64,000 bases of DNA from Aquibium sp. ELW1220 (GCF_030398385.1 NZ_JAOAOQ010000005.1:62001-126000), one strand, 5' to 3'; shown: positions 34,407 through 44,768, numbered from the stretch's first letter. Notes: a model not told the origin generated them from the sequence alone. Made by a program: numbers and translations.

Positions 34407-35973
34407 AACTCAGCTCCATCGCGATCCACACCAGCGCCAATGCGATGATCCAGAGGGCCACGCGGCCAGACCGGCTGTAGCGCGCCTCTGCCTTTCCGAT
34501 TGCCTTGGCGGTCTCGGCGTCGAAGCGCAGCCCGTGCTCGGCCATGGCGTCGATCTCGCGCGACAGGCGTTCGGTGCGCGCGGCGAGTTCGGGCGCCTGA
34601 CGGGCGAGCGAGACCAGCGCATTCACGCCGTCCTTCGCGTCCGTCAGAATGCCGCGCGGCCCGAGATTGGCGGCGATCCAGGAGCCGACGACCGGCTCGG
34701 CCGCCTTCCACATGTTGAAATGCGGATCGAGAGCCCGCGCCACGCCTTCGACCACCACCATGGTCTTCTGCAGGAGCACCAGCTCCGGCCTTGCCGCCAT
34801 GTCGAAGAGTTCGGTCACCTCGAACAGCAGCGTCAGCAGCTTGGCCATCGAGATCGTCTCGGCCGGCTGGCCGTGGATCGGTTCGCCGATCGCGCGGATG
34901 GCCTGCGCGAAGGCCGCCACGTCGTGCTTCGCCGGGACGTAGCCAGCTTCGAAATGCACCTCGGCGACGCGGCGATAGTCGCGCGTGATGAAGCCGTAGA
35001 GAATCTCGGCGAGAAACCGCCGCTCCTTCTTGCCGAGCCGGCCCGTGATGCCGAAGTCGACGGCCACGATCGTCCCGTTCGCTTCCACGAACAGGTTGCC
35101 GGGATGCATGTCGCCATGGAAGAAGCCGTCGCGCAGCGTGTGGCGCAGGAAGTTCTGGATCAGGTTTGCGGCCAGCGCCGGCAGGTCGTGCCCGGCCTCG
35201 CGCAGGCCGGGGATGTTCGACATCTTCACGCCGTCGATCCACTCCAGCGTCAGGACGTCGCGGCCGGTGCGCTCCCAGTCGACGGAAGGTACCCGAAAAC
35301 CGGGGTCGTCGCGCGTGTTCTCGCCGATCTCCGACAGTGCTGCCGCCTCCAGCCGCAGGTCCATCTCGATCTTGGTCGTCTGCGCCAGCGTCTCCGTCAC
35401 CTGCACGGGGCGCAGCCGGCGCGTCGACGGGATGAAGCGCTCCTGCAGGTGCGCGGCCGCGAAGTAGCTGTCGAGATCGTTGAGGAAGCGTCGCCGCACC
35501 CCAGGTCGGATTACCTTCACCGCCACGGGCTTGCCGGATCCTGGCAACGTCGCGGGGTGCACCTGCGCGATCGAGGCCGCCGCCACGGGTTCGCCCAGGC
35601 TCTCGTAGAGGTCATCGAGCGGCCGCCCGAGCGAGCCGACGATCGCCGCCACCGCCTCCGACCGGGGAAACGTCTCCATCCGGTCCTGCAGGTTGGCGAG
35701 ATCGAGCGCCACCTCCGTGCCGACCACGTCGGGGCGCGTCGCCAGGAACTGGCCGAGCTTGACGTAGGAGGGGCCGAGCCGGGTCGCTGCCTTGGCGAAG
35801 CGCTCCGAGCGGTCGCGCCCGGCCGCTCGGCGGCGTGCCAGCGCCGTGCCGACGCGCCAGCCGAGCTTCGGCAGGCCCGAGAGCTGGTCGCCGGGCAGGG
35901 CGGCCACGACGCCTTCGCGAACCATGATCCAGCCGGCCCTGACGAGCCGGAAGTAGGCGGCCGGAGTGCTCAT
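34405..35973 (-). CDS. ubiB: Ubiquinone biosynthesis protein UbiB (ABC1/ADCK-type kinase-like)
   Basis: A 522-residue protein of the UbiB atypical-kinase family needed for ubiquinone formation. KxGQ motif YVKLGQFLATRPD (about 70-82), the Ala-rich loop AAASIAQVHPA, GFFHGDMHPGNLFV and VDFGITGRL are all present. The C-terminal VALWIIALALVWIAMEL is a membrane anchor. It starts 13 bases after ubiE in the same operon. Its stop lies in the palindrome before vapB. Confidence 0.94.
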   Translation of the reverse strand: MSTPAAYFRLVRAGWIMVREGVVAALPGDQLSGLPKLGWRVGTALARRRAAGRDRSERFAKAATRLGPSYVKLGQFLATRPDVVGTEVALDLANLQDRMETFPRSEAVAAIVGSLGRPLDDLYESLGEPVAAASIAQVHPATLPGSGKPVAVKVIRPGVRRRFLNDLDSYFAAAHLQERFIPSTRRLRPVQVTETLAQTTKIEMDLRLEAAALSEIGENTRDDPGFRVPSVDWERTGRDVLTLEWIDGVKMSNIPGLREAGHDLPALAANLIQNFLRHTLRDGFFHGDMHPGNLFVEANGTIVAVDFGITGRLGKKERRFLAEILYGFITRDYRRVAEVHFEAGYVPAKHDVAAFAQAIRAIGEPIHGQPAETISMAKLLTLLFEVTELFDMAARPELVLLQKTMVVVEGVARALDPHFNMWKAAEPVVGSWIAANLGPRGILTDAKDGVNALVSLARQAPELAARTERLSREIDAMAEHGLRFDAETAKAIGKAEARYSRSGRVALWIIALALVWIAMELS

Positions 35974-35986
35974 CGGCGTTGCGCCC

Positions 35987-36763
35987 TCACAGCTTCCAGC
36001 CGGAATGCAGTGCTGCGATCCCGCCGGTGAAGTTGCGGAACGTCACCCGCTCGAAGCCGGCGCGCTCGATCATGGCCGCGAAGTCGGCCTGCCTTGGGAA
36101 CTTGGCGATCGATTCCACCAGATAGCGATAGGGTTCGCCGTCACCGGCCACCATCTTGCCGATGGCCGGTATGGCATTGAACGACCAGGCCTCGTAGGCA
36201 CGATCGAGCAGCGGCATCTCTACCTCGGAGAATTCCAGGCACAGGAAGCGCCCACCGGGTTTCAACACGCGATACGCCTCGGCCAGCGCGACGTCGATTC
36301 GCGGCACGTTGCGGATGCCGAAGGCGATGGTGTAGGCGTCGAAGCGCTCTTCCTCGAAGGGCAGCGCCTCGGCATTGGCCTCAACGAAGTCGAGATTGTC
36401 GATGAGCCCGCGCTTCTCCGCCCGTTCCTGTCCCACCTGAAGCATCGAGCCATTGATGTCGAGCACGGTGACGTGGGCGGCGCGCCCGGACGCTTCGACG
36501 ATCCGGAAGGCGATGTCGCCGGTGCCGCCGGCCACGTCGAGCGAGGTCCAGCCGGCCCGCTTCCGTGGGTTCAGCGCGGCTACCATCGCATCCTTCCACA
36601 CCCGGTGCATGCCGGCCGACATGATGTCGTTCATCAGGTCGTAGCGTTTGGCCACCTTGTGAAACACCTCGTCCACCAGCGGCTGTTTCGTGCCGGCGTC
36701 CACCGTGCGGAAGCCGAAAGACTGTTCCATGCCGCCTTGGGCGGTCGTTCTGTGCTCGGGCAT
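35987..36763 (-). CDS. ubiE: Bifunctional demethylmenaquinone/2-methoxy-6-polyprenyl-1,4-benzoquinol methyltransferase UbiE
   Basis: A 258-residue class I SAM-dependent methyltransferase. SAM motif I is [13 protein letters not shown]; family signatures are [19 protein letters not shown] near the N-terminus and [15 protein letters not shown]. It methylates the quinone ring in ubiquinone synthesis, in keeping with ubiB next to it. ATG 36763 is preferred to an in-frame TTG at 36775. It is divergent from the adenosine deaminase gene over 109 bases. Confidence 0.95.
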   Translation of the reverse strand: MPEHRTTAQGGMEQSFGFRTVDAGTKQPLVDEVFHKVAKRYDLMNDIMSAGMHRVWKDAMVAALNPRKRAGWTSLDVAGGTGDIAFRIVEASGRAAHVTVLDINGSMLQVGQERAEKRGLIDNLDFVEANAEALPFEEERFDAYTIAFGIRNVPRIDVALAEAYRVLKPGGRFLCLEFSEVEMPLLDRAYEAWSFNAIPAIGKMVAGDGEPYRYLVESIAKFPRQADFAAMIERAGFERVTFRNFTGGIAALHSGWKL

Positions 36764-36872
36764 TTCTCGATCCAATTGCGCGGCCGGACCATAGCCGATG
36801 GCGCGGACGGGCGCTATTCTTCAGGAACGTGGTGAACCGCCGCGCCGGGACGAGCGATTCGGGGATAGACAT

Positions 36873-37847
36873 ATGGTCCTGAAGGCCGAAATCCACTGCC
36901 ACATCGAGGGCGCCGCCTCGCCCGACCTCGTGATCAGCCAGGCGGCAAAGTATGGCGCAGACGTCTCGGGTTTCATCCGCGACGGCCAGTTCGTCTGGAA
37001 CGACTTCACCAGCTTTCTCGCTGCCTATGACGGGGCTGCCTCGCTGTTCCGCACCGAGCGCGACTATGCCCTGCTTGCCGAGACCTACCTCTCCAGCCTC
37101 GCCCGCGACGGCTGCGTCTATTCGGAGTTCTTCACCTCGCCCGACCATGCCGAGCGTTCGGGCCTTTCCCCCGCCGCCTATACAGCGGGCCTCGCCGAGG
37201 GCATGCGCCGGGCCAAGGCCAAGACCGGCATCGAGAGCCGCATGATCGTCACAGGGGTGCGTCACTTCGGCGTCGAATCCGTCGAGGCGGCGGCCCGCTT
37301 CGCGGCGCGATGCGGCGAGCCGCTGGTCACCGGCTTCGGTATGGCGGGCGAGGAGCGTTTCGGTGACCCGGAGGACTATGTCCGCGCCTTCGAGATCGCC
37401 CGCGAGGCGGGGTTGGGCATCACCGTCCATGCCGGCGAACTCGCCGGGTGGGAAAGCGTCCAGTCCGCGCTCGACCATTTCAGGCCCTCGCGCATCGGCC
37501 ATGGCGTGCACGCCATCGAGAACTCCGACCTCGTCGCCCGCATCGCGGCCGAAGGGGTCGTGCTGGAATGTTGTCCCTGTTCCAATGTGGCGCTGAAGGT
37601 GTTTCCGAGCTTCGCCGAGCACCCCTTCCCGAAGCTCCGCGCCGCCGGCTGCAAGGTCACGCTCAACTCGGACGATCCCCCCTATTTCTGGACAACGCTG
37701 AAACGCGAATACGACGAGGCACGCGCCCATTTCGGCCTCGACGACAAGGCTCTGGCGGCGGTCACCCGCACCGCGGTCGAAGCCGCCTTCGTCGACAGGA
37801 AGACGAAGACGGCTCTGCTGGCGAGGCTGGACGGCGCCCGCCGCTGA
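36873..37847 (+). CDS. add: Adenosine deaminase
   Basis: A 324-residue metal-dependent deaminase converting adenosine to inosine. Zinc ligands sit in the N-terminal HCH (residues 8-10, in AEIHCHIEG). HAGE, the RIGHGVHAI segment and SDDPPYF supply the other active-site residues. The protein is short for the family but all motifs are present. ATG 36873 is chosen; upstream in-frame codons lie before any conserved sequence. It fits the other nucleoside-salvage genes of the window. Confidence 0.9.
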   Translation: MVLKAEIHCHIEGAASPDLVISQAAKYGADVSGFIRDGQFVWNDFTSFLAAYDGAASLFRTERDYALLAETYLSSLARDGCVYSEFFTSPDHAERSGLSPAAYTAGLAEGMRRAKAKTGIESRMIVTGVRHFGVESVEAAARFAARCGEPLVTGFGMAGEERFGDPEDYVRAFEIAREAGLGITVHAGELAGWESVQSALDHFRPSRIGHGVHAIENSDLVARIAAEGVVLECCPCSNVALKVFPSFAEHPFPKLRAAGCKVTLNSDDPPYFWTTLKREYDEARAHFGLDDKALAAVTRTAVEAAFVDRKTKTALLARLDGARR

Positions 37848-37995
37848 GGAGCGGACGTCTCAGGCAGGCTCTGCACGCCGCAGATGGTGCGGATCGGGCG
37901 ACGGATGCCAAACGGAACAATCCTTCGCCCGCTGGATTACCGGCCAGACGCGCTTCGCGCTCGCCGAACCCAGCCCCCGCGCAAGGAACGCCCGC

Positions 37996-38505
37996 ATGAG
38001 AACCGACCTGACGGTCAACGGTCAGTCCCGAACCATCGAGGCCGACCCGCGCACCACCCTCCTCGACGCCCTCCGCCACCATTTGAAGCTCACAGGCACC
38101 AAGAAGGGCTGCGACCATGGCCAGTGCGGCGCCTGCACGGTGATCGCCGGCGGGAGGCGGATCAATTCCTGCCTGTCGCTGGCCTGCATGCATGACGGCG
38201 ACGAGGTGGTCACGATCGAGGGACTCGGCACGCCGGAGACGCTGTCGGCGCTGCAGGAGGCCTTCGTGCGCCATGACGGTTTCCAGTGTGGGTTCTGCAC
38301 CCCGGGGCAGATCTGCTCGGCGACCGCGATGCTCGAGGAACTTCAGGCCGGCTGGCCGAGCCACGTCACGGCCGACGTCGCCAGTGCGCCAGCGCTCACG
38401 GTCGAGGAAGTGTCGGAGCGCATGAGCGGCAATCTGTGCCGCTGCTCGGCCTATCCCAACATCGTCGACGCGATCATGGAGATCGCGGGCAGGGGGCGCG
38501 CATGA
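37996..38505 (+). CDS. Molybdenum hydroxylase iron-sulfur subunit (PaoA/YagT-like)
   Basis: A 169-residue subunit with two [2Fe-2S] clusters. The plant-ferredoxin-like cluster uses Cys39, 44, 47 and 59 ([12 protein letters not shown]). The second uses CGFC at 98-101 and CRC at 148-150. It passes electrons from the molybdenum site to the FAD subunit. Unlike E. coli PaoA it has no Tat signal, so the enzyme should be cytoplasmic. Its stop overlaps the next start as ATGA. The 148-base gap before it shows nothing recognisable. Confidence 0.9.
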   Translation: MRTDLTVNGQSRTIEADPRTTLLDALRHHLKLTGTKKGCDHGQCGACTVIAGGRRINSCLSLACMHDGDEVVTIEGLGTPETLSALQEAFVRHDGFQCGFCTPGQICSATAMLEELQAGWPSHVTADVASAPALTVEEVSERMSGNLCRCSAYPNIVDAIMEIAGRGRA

Positions 38506-39479
38506 GACCCTTCGAATTCACCCGCGCCGAGAGCGCCGCCGACGCCATGCGCCTCGCGGGCGACGGCGCGACCATCATCGCCGGCGGCACCAACCTGCTC
38601 GACCTCATGAAGCTGGAGGTGATGGCACCGCAGGCATTGGTCGACATCAACCGGCTCGACCTCGGCGACATCGACGAGGCCGAGGGCGGAGGCTTGCGCA
38701 TCGGCGCGCTGGTGCGCAACAGCGACCTCGCCGCCGACCGCCGCGTGCGCGACGCCTATCCGATGCTCGCCGAGGCGCTGCTCGCCGGCGCCAGCGGCCA
38801 GCTGCGCAACAAGGCCACCACCGGCGGCAACCTGCTGCAGCGCACGCGCTGCTATTACTACTACGACACCGCAATGCCCTGCAACAAGCGCGAGCCCGGC
38901 AGCGGCTGCCAGGCGATCGGCGGCATCACCCGGCTGCACGCGTTGTTCGGCGCGAGCGAGCATTGCATCGCCACCCATCCGAGCGACATGGCGGTGGCGT
39001 TGCGCGCGCTCGACGCCCGCGTCGAGATCCAGTCGCAGGACGGCGTGACCCGGATGCTGCCTCTGGGTGATTTCTACCGGCTGCCGGGCGATACGCCGCA
39101 CATCGAGACCGTTCTCGTGCCGGGCGATCTGATCACCGCAGTGCTGCTGCCGGCTCCTGCCGGCGCCCGGCAGACATACCGCAAAGTGCGCGACCGGGCC
39201 TCCTATGCATTTGCGCTGGTGTCGGTCGCAGGTGTCCTCGACGTCGAGGACGGGCGGATCGTTCGCCCGGCGCTTGCCTTCGGCGGCGTTGGCCACATGC
39301 CCTGGCGCAATCCGGAGGTGGAGGCGCTGCTGGAGGGCGAGGCGCCCTCGGTCGATCTTTTCGCCGAAGCCGCCGCCCGCCTGGTCGCGGAGGCCGAACC
39401 GCAGGGCGGCAACGCCTTCAAGATCCCGCTGCTGCGGCGCACGCTGCAGGCGGTGCTGCGCGAACTGACGGAGGCCTGA
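38502..39479 (+). CDS. Molybdenum hydroxylase FAD subunit with extra [4Fe-4S] loop (PaoB/YagS-like)
   Basis: A 325-residue FAD-binding subunit. The FAD motifs are [13 protein letters not shown] and the [13 protein letters not shown] region. A Cys-rich insertion (Cys117, 127, 136 and 155, including [11 protein letters not shown]) matches the loop that holds a [4Fe-4S] cluster in PaoB and in 4-hydroxybenzoyl-CoA reductase-type enzymes. This points to the PaoABC aldehyde oxidoreductase branch rather than to xanthine dehydrogenase. It lies between the iron-sulfur and molybdenum subunits. Confidence 0.9.
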   Translation: MRPFEFTRAESAADAMRLAGDGATIIAGGTNLLDLMKLEVMAPQALVDINRLDLGDIDEAEGGGLRIGALVRNSDLAADRRVRDAYPMLAEALLAGASGQLRNKATTGGNLLQRTRCYYYYDTAMPCNKREPGSGCQAIGGITRLHALFGASEHCIATHPSDMAVALRALDARVEIQSQDGVTRMLPLGDFYRLPGDTPHIETVLVPGDLITAVLLPAPAGARQTYRKVRDRASYAFALVSVAGVLDVEDGRIVRPALAFGGVGHMPWRNPEVEALLEGEAPSVDLFAEAAARLVAEAEPQGGNAFKIPLLRRTLQAVLRELTEA

Positions 39480-39482
39480 GCC

Positions 39483-41696
39483 ATGACCGTGCACATCAGG
39501 ATGGACGACAGGGTCGAGGCCGACCGCCTGGAGGACATGGCGCAGGGCGTCGTCGGCAAGCCGCTCGACCGGCCGGACGGCGCACGCAAGGCCTCCGGGA
39601 CCGCAGCCTACGCGATGGATTCGCTGCCCGATGGCGCCTGCTTCGGCGTGCTGGCGAGGGCGACCATCGCGGCGGGGCGGCTGGAGGGGGTTGATGCCGC
39701 CGCTGTGGAGGCGCTGCCCGGCGTCCGCGCCGTCATCGTCGATGAGCGCATGCTGCGCAATCCCGCCCAGGGCATGGCCGGCAAGGCGCCGGTGCAGGAC
39801 CCGCACGAGATCGCCTATTTCGGCCAGCCGGTGGCGCTGGTGGTGGCTGAGAGCTTCGAACAGGCGCGGCATGGCGCCATTGCATTGGTGCTTCGCCTCG
39901 AAGCGCGCGCCGGCGCCGTCGTCGGCCCCGACGATGCCGGCGTCGAGATCGAGACGCCGGAGAAGAAGCAGCAGTCGTCGGGCGACCTCGATGCCGCCAT
40001 GCGCGAGGCCGTCTTCGGCGTCGACCAGACCTACACGACGCCGGTCCATGCCAGCGCGGCGATGGAGCCGCACGCCTCGATCGCGCAGTGGGACGAGGAC
40101 CGCCTGACGCTGCGCGGCAGCTACCAGATGCTGCGCTTTAACCGCGCAGAACTGGCCGACGCGCTCGGCATCGACGAGAAGAACGTGCGCATCCTCGCGC
40201 CCTTCGTCGGCGGCGGCTTCGGCTCCAAGCTCGGCATAGCGCCCGAGGCGGTGGCGGCGGCGATCGCCGCGCAGCGGCTCGGCGTGCCGGTGGCGGTACC
40301 GATGTCGCGCCAGCAGGTCTTCGAGGGCGTGATGCGCCGGTCGGAGACGACGCAGCGCATCCGGCTCGCCGCCGGCGCCGACGGGCGCCTGACCGGCATC
40401 GGTCACGAGGCTCTGGTGTCCAATCTGCCGGGCGAAAAATTCTCCGAGCCGGTGACCCAGGCGACGCCGTTCCTCTATCGCGGCGAGAACCGGGTCATCG
40501 GCCACCGCATCGCGCGGGTGAACCGCACCTGCGCCGGCTCGGTCCGCGCGCCGGGCGAGGCGGTCGGCGTGACGATGCTCGAGATCGCGATGGACGAACT
40601 CGCCGCAGCCGCCGGCATCGACCCGGTCGAGCTGCGGCTGCGCAACATCCCCGACGAAGACCCGACGCAGCAGATCCCGTTCTCTTCGCACAAGCTGGCC
40701 GAGGCGCTGCGCTCCGGCGCCGACCGCTTCGGCTGGGACCGGCGACGGACCGAGCCGGGCCAGGTGCGCGACGGCGAGTGGCTGGTCGGCATGGGCATGG
40801 CCTCGGCCGTGCGCGTCAACATGCTGGTCGAGGCCAAGGCGCGGGTGTCGCTGTCGTCCGACGGCCACGCGCTGGTCGAGACCGACATGACCGACATCGG
40901 CACCGGCACCTATGCCATCCTGACCCAGATCGCCGCCGAGATGCTCGGCCTGCCGATGGACCGCGTCGAGACGCGCCTCGGCGACACCGACCTGCCGCCG
41001 GGCTCCGGCTCGGGCGGCTCGTTCGGCGCGGCCTCGAACGGCACCGCGGTGTTCATGGCCTGCGAGGAAATCCGGCGCATGATCTGCGAGCGGTTCGGCT
41101 GCGAGGCGCACGATCTGACGCTGAAGGACGGCCGAGCCATAGCCGGCAACCGCAGTGTCCCGCTGGCCGAAATACTCGGCGGCGAGGACCTGGTCGCGGA
41201 GGGGCACGCAGAGCCCGGCGACGCCGAGGACAAGGTGCGCCAGGCGACCTATGGCAGCTATTTCGCGGAGGTCGGCGTCAACGCCGTGACCGGCGAGACG
41301 CGGGTGCGTCGCATGCTGGGCGTCTTCGCGGCGGGCCGCATCCTCAATGCCAAGACGGCGCGGTCGCAGTGTCTCGGCGGCATGACCTTCGGCATCGGCA
41401 TGGCGCTGACCGAGGAGATCTTCCACGACCCGCGCGACGGCCACATCGTCAATCGGGACTTCGCCGAGTACCACCTGCCGGTGAATGCCGACGTTCCGCA
41501 GATCGACGTGGTGCTGCTCGAGGAGCGTGACGCCTGGGCCAACCCGCTGCAGGCCAAGGGCATCGGCGAGCTCGGTATCTGCGGCGCGGCGGCGGCGGTG
41601 GTGAACGCCATCCACAACGCCACCGGCGTGCGCGTGCGCGACCTGCCAGCGACGCTCGACAAGGTGCTGGAGGGGCTGGAGCGGCAAGGCGGCTGA
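39483..41696 (+). CDS. Molybdenum hydroxylase large subunit (PaoC/YagR-like aldehyde oxidoreductase)
   Basis: A 737-residue molybdopterin-binding catalytic subunit. Typical segments are DRPDGARKASGTAAYA, PFVGGGFGSKLG, a RAPGEAVGVTMLE substrate loop, and GSGSGGSFGAASNGT. The catalytic glutamate lies in AKGIGELGICGAAAAVVNAI near the C-terminus. It oxidises an aldehyde or N-heterocycle; the PaoC likeness suggests aromatic aldehydes, but the substrate cannot be read. No PaoD/XdhC-type cofactor-insertion gene follows. The gene begins 3 bases after the FAD subunit. Confidence 0.9.
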   Translation: MTVHIRMDDRVEADRLEDMAQGVVGKPLDRPDGARKASGTAAYAMDSLPDGACFGVLARATIAAGRLEGVDAAAVEALPGVRAVIVDERMLRNPAQGMAGKAPVQDPHEIAYFGQPVALVVAESFEQARHGAIALVLRLEARAGAVVGPDDAGVEIETPEKKQQSSGDLDAAMREAVFGVDQTYTTPVHASAAMEPHASIAQWDEDRLTLRGSYQMLRFNRAELADALGIDEKNVRILAPFVGGGFGSKLGIAPEAVAAAIAAQRLGVPVAVPMSRQQVFEGVMRRSETTQRIRLAAGADGRLTGIGHEALVSNLPGEKFSEPVTQATPFLYRGENRVIGHRIARVNRTCAGSVRAPGEAVGVTMLEIAMDELAAAAGIDPVELRLRNIPDEDPTQQIPFSSHKLAEALRSGADRFGWDRRRTEPGQVRDGEWLVGMGMASAVRVNMLVEAKARVSLSSDGHALVETDMTDIGTGTYAILTQIAAEMLGLPMDRVETRLGDTDLPPGSGSGGSFGAASNGTAVFMACEEIRRMICERFGCEAHDLTLKDGRAIAGNRSVPLAEILGGEDLVAEGHAEPGDAEDKVRQATYGSYFAEVGVNAVTGETRVRRMLGVFAAGRILNAKTARSQCLGGMTFGIGMALTEEIFHDPRDGHIVNRDFAEYHLPVNADVPQIDVVLLEERDAWANPLQAKGIGELGICGAAAAVVNAIHNATGVRVRDLPATLDKVLEGLERQGG

Positions 41697-41820
41697 AAGG
41701 CGGCTGGCGCCTGCATGAACTTTAGCCGGGACGAGGCCACGGTCCGCGTTCCCCCGCCGCTGCCGATGCGCTAAGGGACGAGTTCAGAAAGAAGCGCGCG
41801 CAGTCCGAGGAGCCACCCGC

Positions 41821-42450
41821 ATGAAAGGCGTCACCGTCGTCACCCATCCGCTTGTCCAGCACAAGCTCACCATCATGCGCAAGAAGGAGACCTCGACAGC
41901 CAGCTTCCGACGCCTGCTGCGCGAGATCTCGCTGCTGCTCGGCTACGAGGTGACGCGCGAGCTTGAACTGACCACCACCACCATCGAGACACCGCTACAG
42001 ACGATGGAAGCGCCGACGCTGGAGGGCAAGAAGCTGGTCTTCGCCTCGGTGCTGCGCGCCGGCAACGGCCTGCTCGAGGGCCTGCTGGATCTGGTCCCCG
42101 CCGCCCGTGTCGCCCATGTCGGCCTCTACCGCGATCACGAGACGCTGGAAGCCGTCGAGTATTTCTTCAAGGCACCGAGCGACCTCGGTGACCGGCTGGT
42201 TATTGTCGTCGATCCGATGCTTGCGACCGCCAACTCGGCCATCGCGGCCATCGACAAGTTGAAGGAGCGCGGCGCAACCAACATGCGCTTCCTGTGCCTG
42301 CTGGCGGCGCCCGAGGGGCTCGCGCGCTTCACCACCGCGCATCCCGACGTGCAGGTCTTCACCGCCTCGATCGACGAGAAGCTCAACGAGAAGGGTTACA
42401 TCGTGCCGGGTCTGGGCGATGCCGGCGACCGCATGTACGGCACCAAGTAG
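41821..42450 (+). CDS. upp: Uracil phosphoribosyltransferase
   Basis: A 209-residue salvage enzyme making UMP from uracil and PRPP. The PRPP loop is [10 protein letters not shown], the start is [17 protein letters not shown], and the uracil-binding [16 protein letters not shown] ends the protein, all diagnostic. GAGGAGCC lies upstream. It follows the oxidoreductase operon by 124 bases with no clear promoter or terminator between. Confidence 0.96.
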   Translation: MKGVTVVTHPLVQHKLTIMRKKETSTASFRRLLREISLLLGYEVTRELELTTTTIETPLQTMEAPTLEGKKLVFASVLRAGNGLLEGLLDLVPAARVAHVGLYRDHETLEAVEYFFKAPSDLGDRLVIVVDPMLATANSAIAAIDKLKERGATNMRFLCLLAAPEGLARFTTAHPDVQVFTASIDEKLNEKGYIVPGLGDAGDRMYGTK

Positions 42451-42562
42451 CACATGCCGTATACGCACCGTTAACCACTCGGCAAGGCAGGCTGCGGCGT
42501 GGTCGCGGCCTTTAAATCGCCCGCAACCGGAAACTCCTACCATTCGTGTCGGAGGTTCTCGG

Positions 42563-43123
42563 ATGAAGAAACAGTTGCTCGCCCTGGCCGTGGTCGTCGG
42601 CTCTGCGGCTTCCGTGCCGCTCGTGTATCAGTCCGACCCGGAGCGTTTCCACGACATGGCTTCGTGGGCGCTGCGGCCCGCGGAGCCCGAACCCGTGCCG
42701 GTCGTCATGCTGGCACCCGAGCGCGAGGCAGGCAAGGCACGGCAGCTGACGGGGCGCCGCGTCGAGATTCCAACGGGACCGCACGGTCATTTTGCAGCGG
42801 AGTTTCGGGTCAACGGTGCGCGGGTCGACGCCATGATCGACACGGGCGCCACGCTGGTCGCCATCAATCGCAGCACGGCCGCGCGCATCGGCCTGAAACT
42901 GACGGCGAAGGACTTCAAGTACAAGGTGGATACGGCCAACGGACCGGCACTTGCCGCCGCAGGAACCATCGACAGCCTTCAGATCGGCCGCATCGTCGTT
43001 GATGACATTCAGGCTGTGGTGCTTGAGGACAAGTCGCTGAAGCAGACGCTTATCGGCATGAGTTTTCTCAATCGCCTGTCCACCTTCCGCGTCGAGCGTG
43101 GCAAGCTGTTGCTTGAGCAGTAG
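42563..43123 (+). CDS. Retropepsin-like aspartic protease (TIGR02281 family)
   Basis: A 186-residue membrane-anchored protein. A hydrophobic N-terminus (KKQLLALAVVVGSAASVPLVY) acts as signal or anchor. A single retropepsin domain carries the active-site motif DTGA in AMIDTGATLVAINRS (about residues 93-98) and the flap-side strand LIGMSFLNRLSTF. Retropepsins act as dimers; alphaproteobacterial members include the SpoT-like autoproteolytic RC-type enzymes, but the target here is unknown. GGAGG lies upstream of ATG 42563. Confidence 0.85.
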   Translation: MKKQLLALAVVVGSAASVPLVYQSDPERFHDMASWALRPAEPEPVPVVMLAPEREAGKARQLTGRRVEIPTGPHGHFAAEFRVNGARVDAMIDTGATLVAINRSTAARIGLKLTAKDFKYKVDTANGPALAAAGTIDSLQIGRIVVDDIQAVVLEDKSLKQTLIGMSFLNRLSTFRVERGKLLLEQ

Positions 43124-43187
43124 CGGCGCATCTCGTCTGCGCCGCGCGCTGCGGCGCCGGGATGGCGCTCTGCAGGGAGGAACGGTC

Positions 43188-44261
43188 GTGAAGGACAAGG
43201 TCAAGTTCGTTGCCAGGCGTCGGGCGCCGATCGGCGCGCCGCCGGGAACTTTGATCCACGACGAACGAGCTTCGCCCACCGCCATCCGCATGATCGTGGT
43301 CGAGGATGACCACGTCGAGAGTGTCGAGGGCGCCACCATCGCACAGGTCCGCGCCGCCCTTGGGTCGCGCAAGCGCGTCTGGGTCGATGTCACCGGTCTG
43401 GCCGACCTCGACCTGCTGGGTGCCATCGGCGAACTCTTCTCGCTCGATCCGCTGGCGCTGGAAGACATTGCCAACACCAACCAGCGTCCAAAAGTCGATA
43501 CTTACGAGAACCATGCGCTGATCGTGGTGCATATGTTCGACGGGGTGAATGTCCGCTCGAAAGAGCAGTTCTCGATCCTGTTCGACGAGCGGCACGTGGT
43601 GACATTCCAGGAGCGCCCGGGAGATTGCCTCGAGCCGGTGCGCAAGCGCTTGCAGGGCGCCAACGGCCGCATCCGCAAGCGGGGCGCGCCCTATCTCGTT
43701 TACGCGCTGCTCGACACGATCCTCGACGCCTATTTCCCGGTGCTGGAGAAGATCGGAGAGGAACTGGAGGAACTCGAGGATCGGATCACACAGGATCCGC
43801 AGCCGTCCGACGTCGGCCGGCTACACGAACTGAAGCGCGAACTCCTCGTGGTCAAACGCGCACTCTGGCCGTCGCGCGAGATGCTGTCGGCAATGGCGCG
43901 CGAGGAACTCGGACTGATCCCCGCCGACGTCCAGCACTATCTGCGAGACACCTACGACCATGCCATCCAGCTGATCGATCTCGTCGAGACCTATCGCGAA
44001 CTCGCCATGGGCCTGCTCGACCTCTATCTGTCCAGCGTGTCGACCCGTATGAACGAGGTGATGAAGGTGCTGACCATCATCTCGACGATCTTCATCCCCC
44101 TCGGCTTCCTGGCCGGCGTCTGGGGCATGAACTTCCACGCGGACTCGCCATGGAACATGCCCGAACTCGGCTGGCGCTACGGCTATCCCGTCGCGCTGCT
44201 CGTCATGGTGTCAATCGCCGGCGGACTGCTCTACCTGTTCCGCCGCAAGGGATGGCTTTAG
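43188..44261 (+). CDS. corA: CorA family magnesium/divalent-metal transporter
   Basis: A 357-residue CorA channel. The long N-terminal cytoplasmic domain (1-290) includes LDPLALEDIANTNQRPKVDTYENH. Two C-terminal helices follow, with the GMN selectivity motif in GVWGMNFHAD at the end of the first. The start is GTG 43188, with AGGGAGG 8 bases before it; the frame upstream to 43098 overlaps the protease gene and is not used. Confidence 0.93.
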   Translation: MKDKVKFVARRRAPIGAPPGTLIHDERASPTAIRMIVVEDDHVESVEGATIAQVRAALGSRKRVWVDVTGLADLDLLGAIGELFSLDPLALEDIANTNQRPKVDTYENHALIVVHMFDGVNVRSKEQFSILFDERHVVTFQERPGDCLEPVRKRLQGANGRIRKRGAPYLVYALLDTILDAYFPVLEKIGEELEELEDRITQDPQPSDVGRLHELKRELLVVKRALWPSREMLSAMAREELGLIPADVQHYLRDTYDHAIQLIDLVETYRELAMGLLDLYLSSVSTRMNEVMKVLTIISTIFIPLGFLAGVWGMNFHADSPWNMPELGWRYGYPVALLVMVSIAGGLLYLFRRKGWL

Positions 44262-44290
44262 CCGGCGCTCCCGTCCCCCGGGAAATTGCG

Positions 44291-44320
44291 CTGGCAATCA
44301 AACCTGTTTTGCACTATATG
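44291..44320 (+). promoter_or_regulatory. Candidate promoter of rpsO
   Basis: CTGGCA (44291-44296) and TATATG (44315-44320) are 18 bases apart and lie 106 bases upstream of the rpsO ATG. The -10 is good and the -35 is poor, so this is tentative. Confidence 0.3.
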
Positions 44321-44425
44321 CGCCGCACATCGCGCGTTGAGCGCATGTGTACCCGGCCCCTGCTGGACGACATCCCGGCCGCGGGCGACCCGTTTTCCTG
44401 ATCCATCAACAGAAAGGACAGCACG

Positions 44426-44695
44426 ATGTCGATTACTGCCGAGCGCAAGCAGGAGCTTGTCAAGGAATTCGCGACCAAGCAGGGCGACACCGGTTCTCCG
44501 GAAGTCCAGGTTGCCGTTCTCTCCGAGCGCATCAAAAACCTGACCGAGCATTTCAAGGGCCACGCGAAGGACAACCATTCCCGTCGCGGCCTTCTCAAGA
44601 TGGTGTCGCAGCGCCGCAGCCTCCTCGACTATTTGAAGGGGAAGGATGAGGCCCGCTACAAGACGCTGATCGAGAAGCTCGGCCTGCGTCGCTGA
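44426..44695 (+). CDS. rpsO: 30S ribosomal protein S15
   Basis: An 89-residue ribosomal protein matching S15 over its whole length ([53 protein letters not shown]). It binds 16S rRNA early in 30S assembly. AAAGGA lies 8 bases upstream. It is followed by a GC-rich hairpin and then pnp, the usual rpsO-pnp order. Confidence 0.98.
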   Translation: MSITAERKQELVKEFATKQGDTGSPEVQVAVLSERIKNLTEHFKGHAKDNHSRRGLLKMVSQRRSLLDYLKGKDEARYKTLIEKLGLRR

Positions 44696-44701
44696 CGATT
44701 T

Positions 44702-44741
44702 CCGGCCGGCGGCGCCATCGGGTGCCGCCGGCCGGTTCTTC
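44702..44741 (+). terminator. rpsO intrinsic terminator or attenuator
   Basis: CCGGCCGGCGGC (44702-44713) and GCCGCCGGCCGG (44724-44735) form a perfect 12-bp stem with a 10-base loop, beginning 6 bases after the rpsO stop. It is followed by the weak T-tract TTCTTC. With so few Ts it may let some transcription run on into pnp. Confidence 0.7.
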
Positions 44742-44768
44742 GGGCCTGGCGTCTTGCCGGCCCTTACG

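Noticed and set aside
37884-38195. An extra gene between add and the iron-sulfur subunit
   Set aside because: The frame mostly overlaps the iron-sulfur subunit in another frame and its first part has no ribosome site or conserved sequence.
38451-41687. A 1078-codon open frame on the minus strand opposite the molybdenum hydroxylase genes
   Set aside because: It mirrors the coding strand of the FAD and molybdenum subunits, is rich in His/Arg/Gln/Gly as expected of antisense in GC-rich DNA, and shows no domain or ribosome site.
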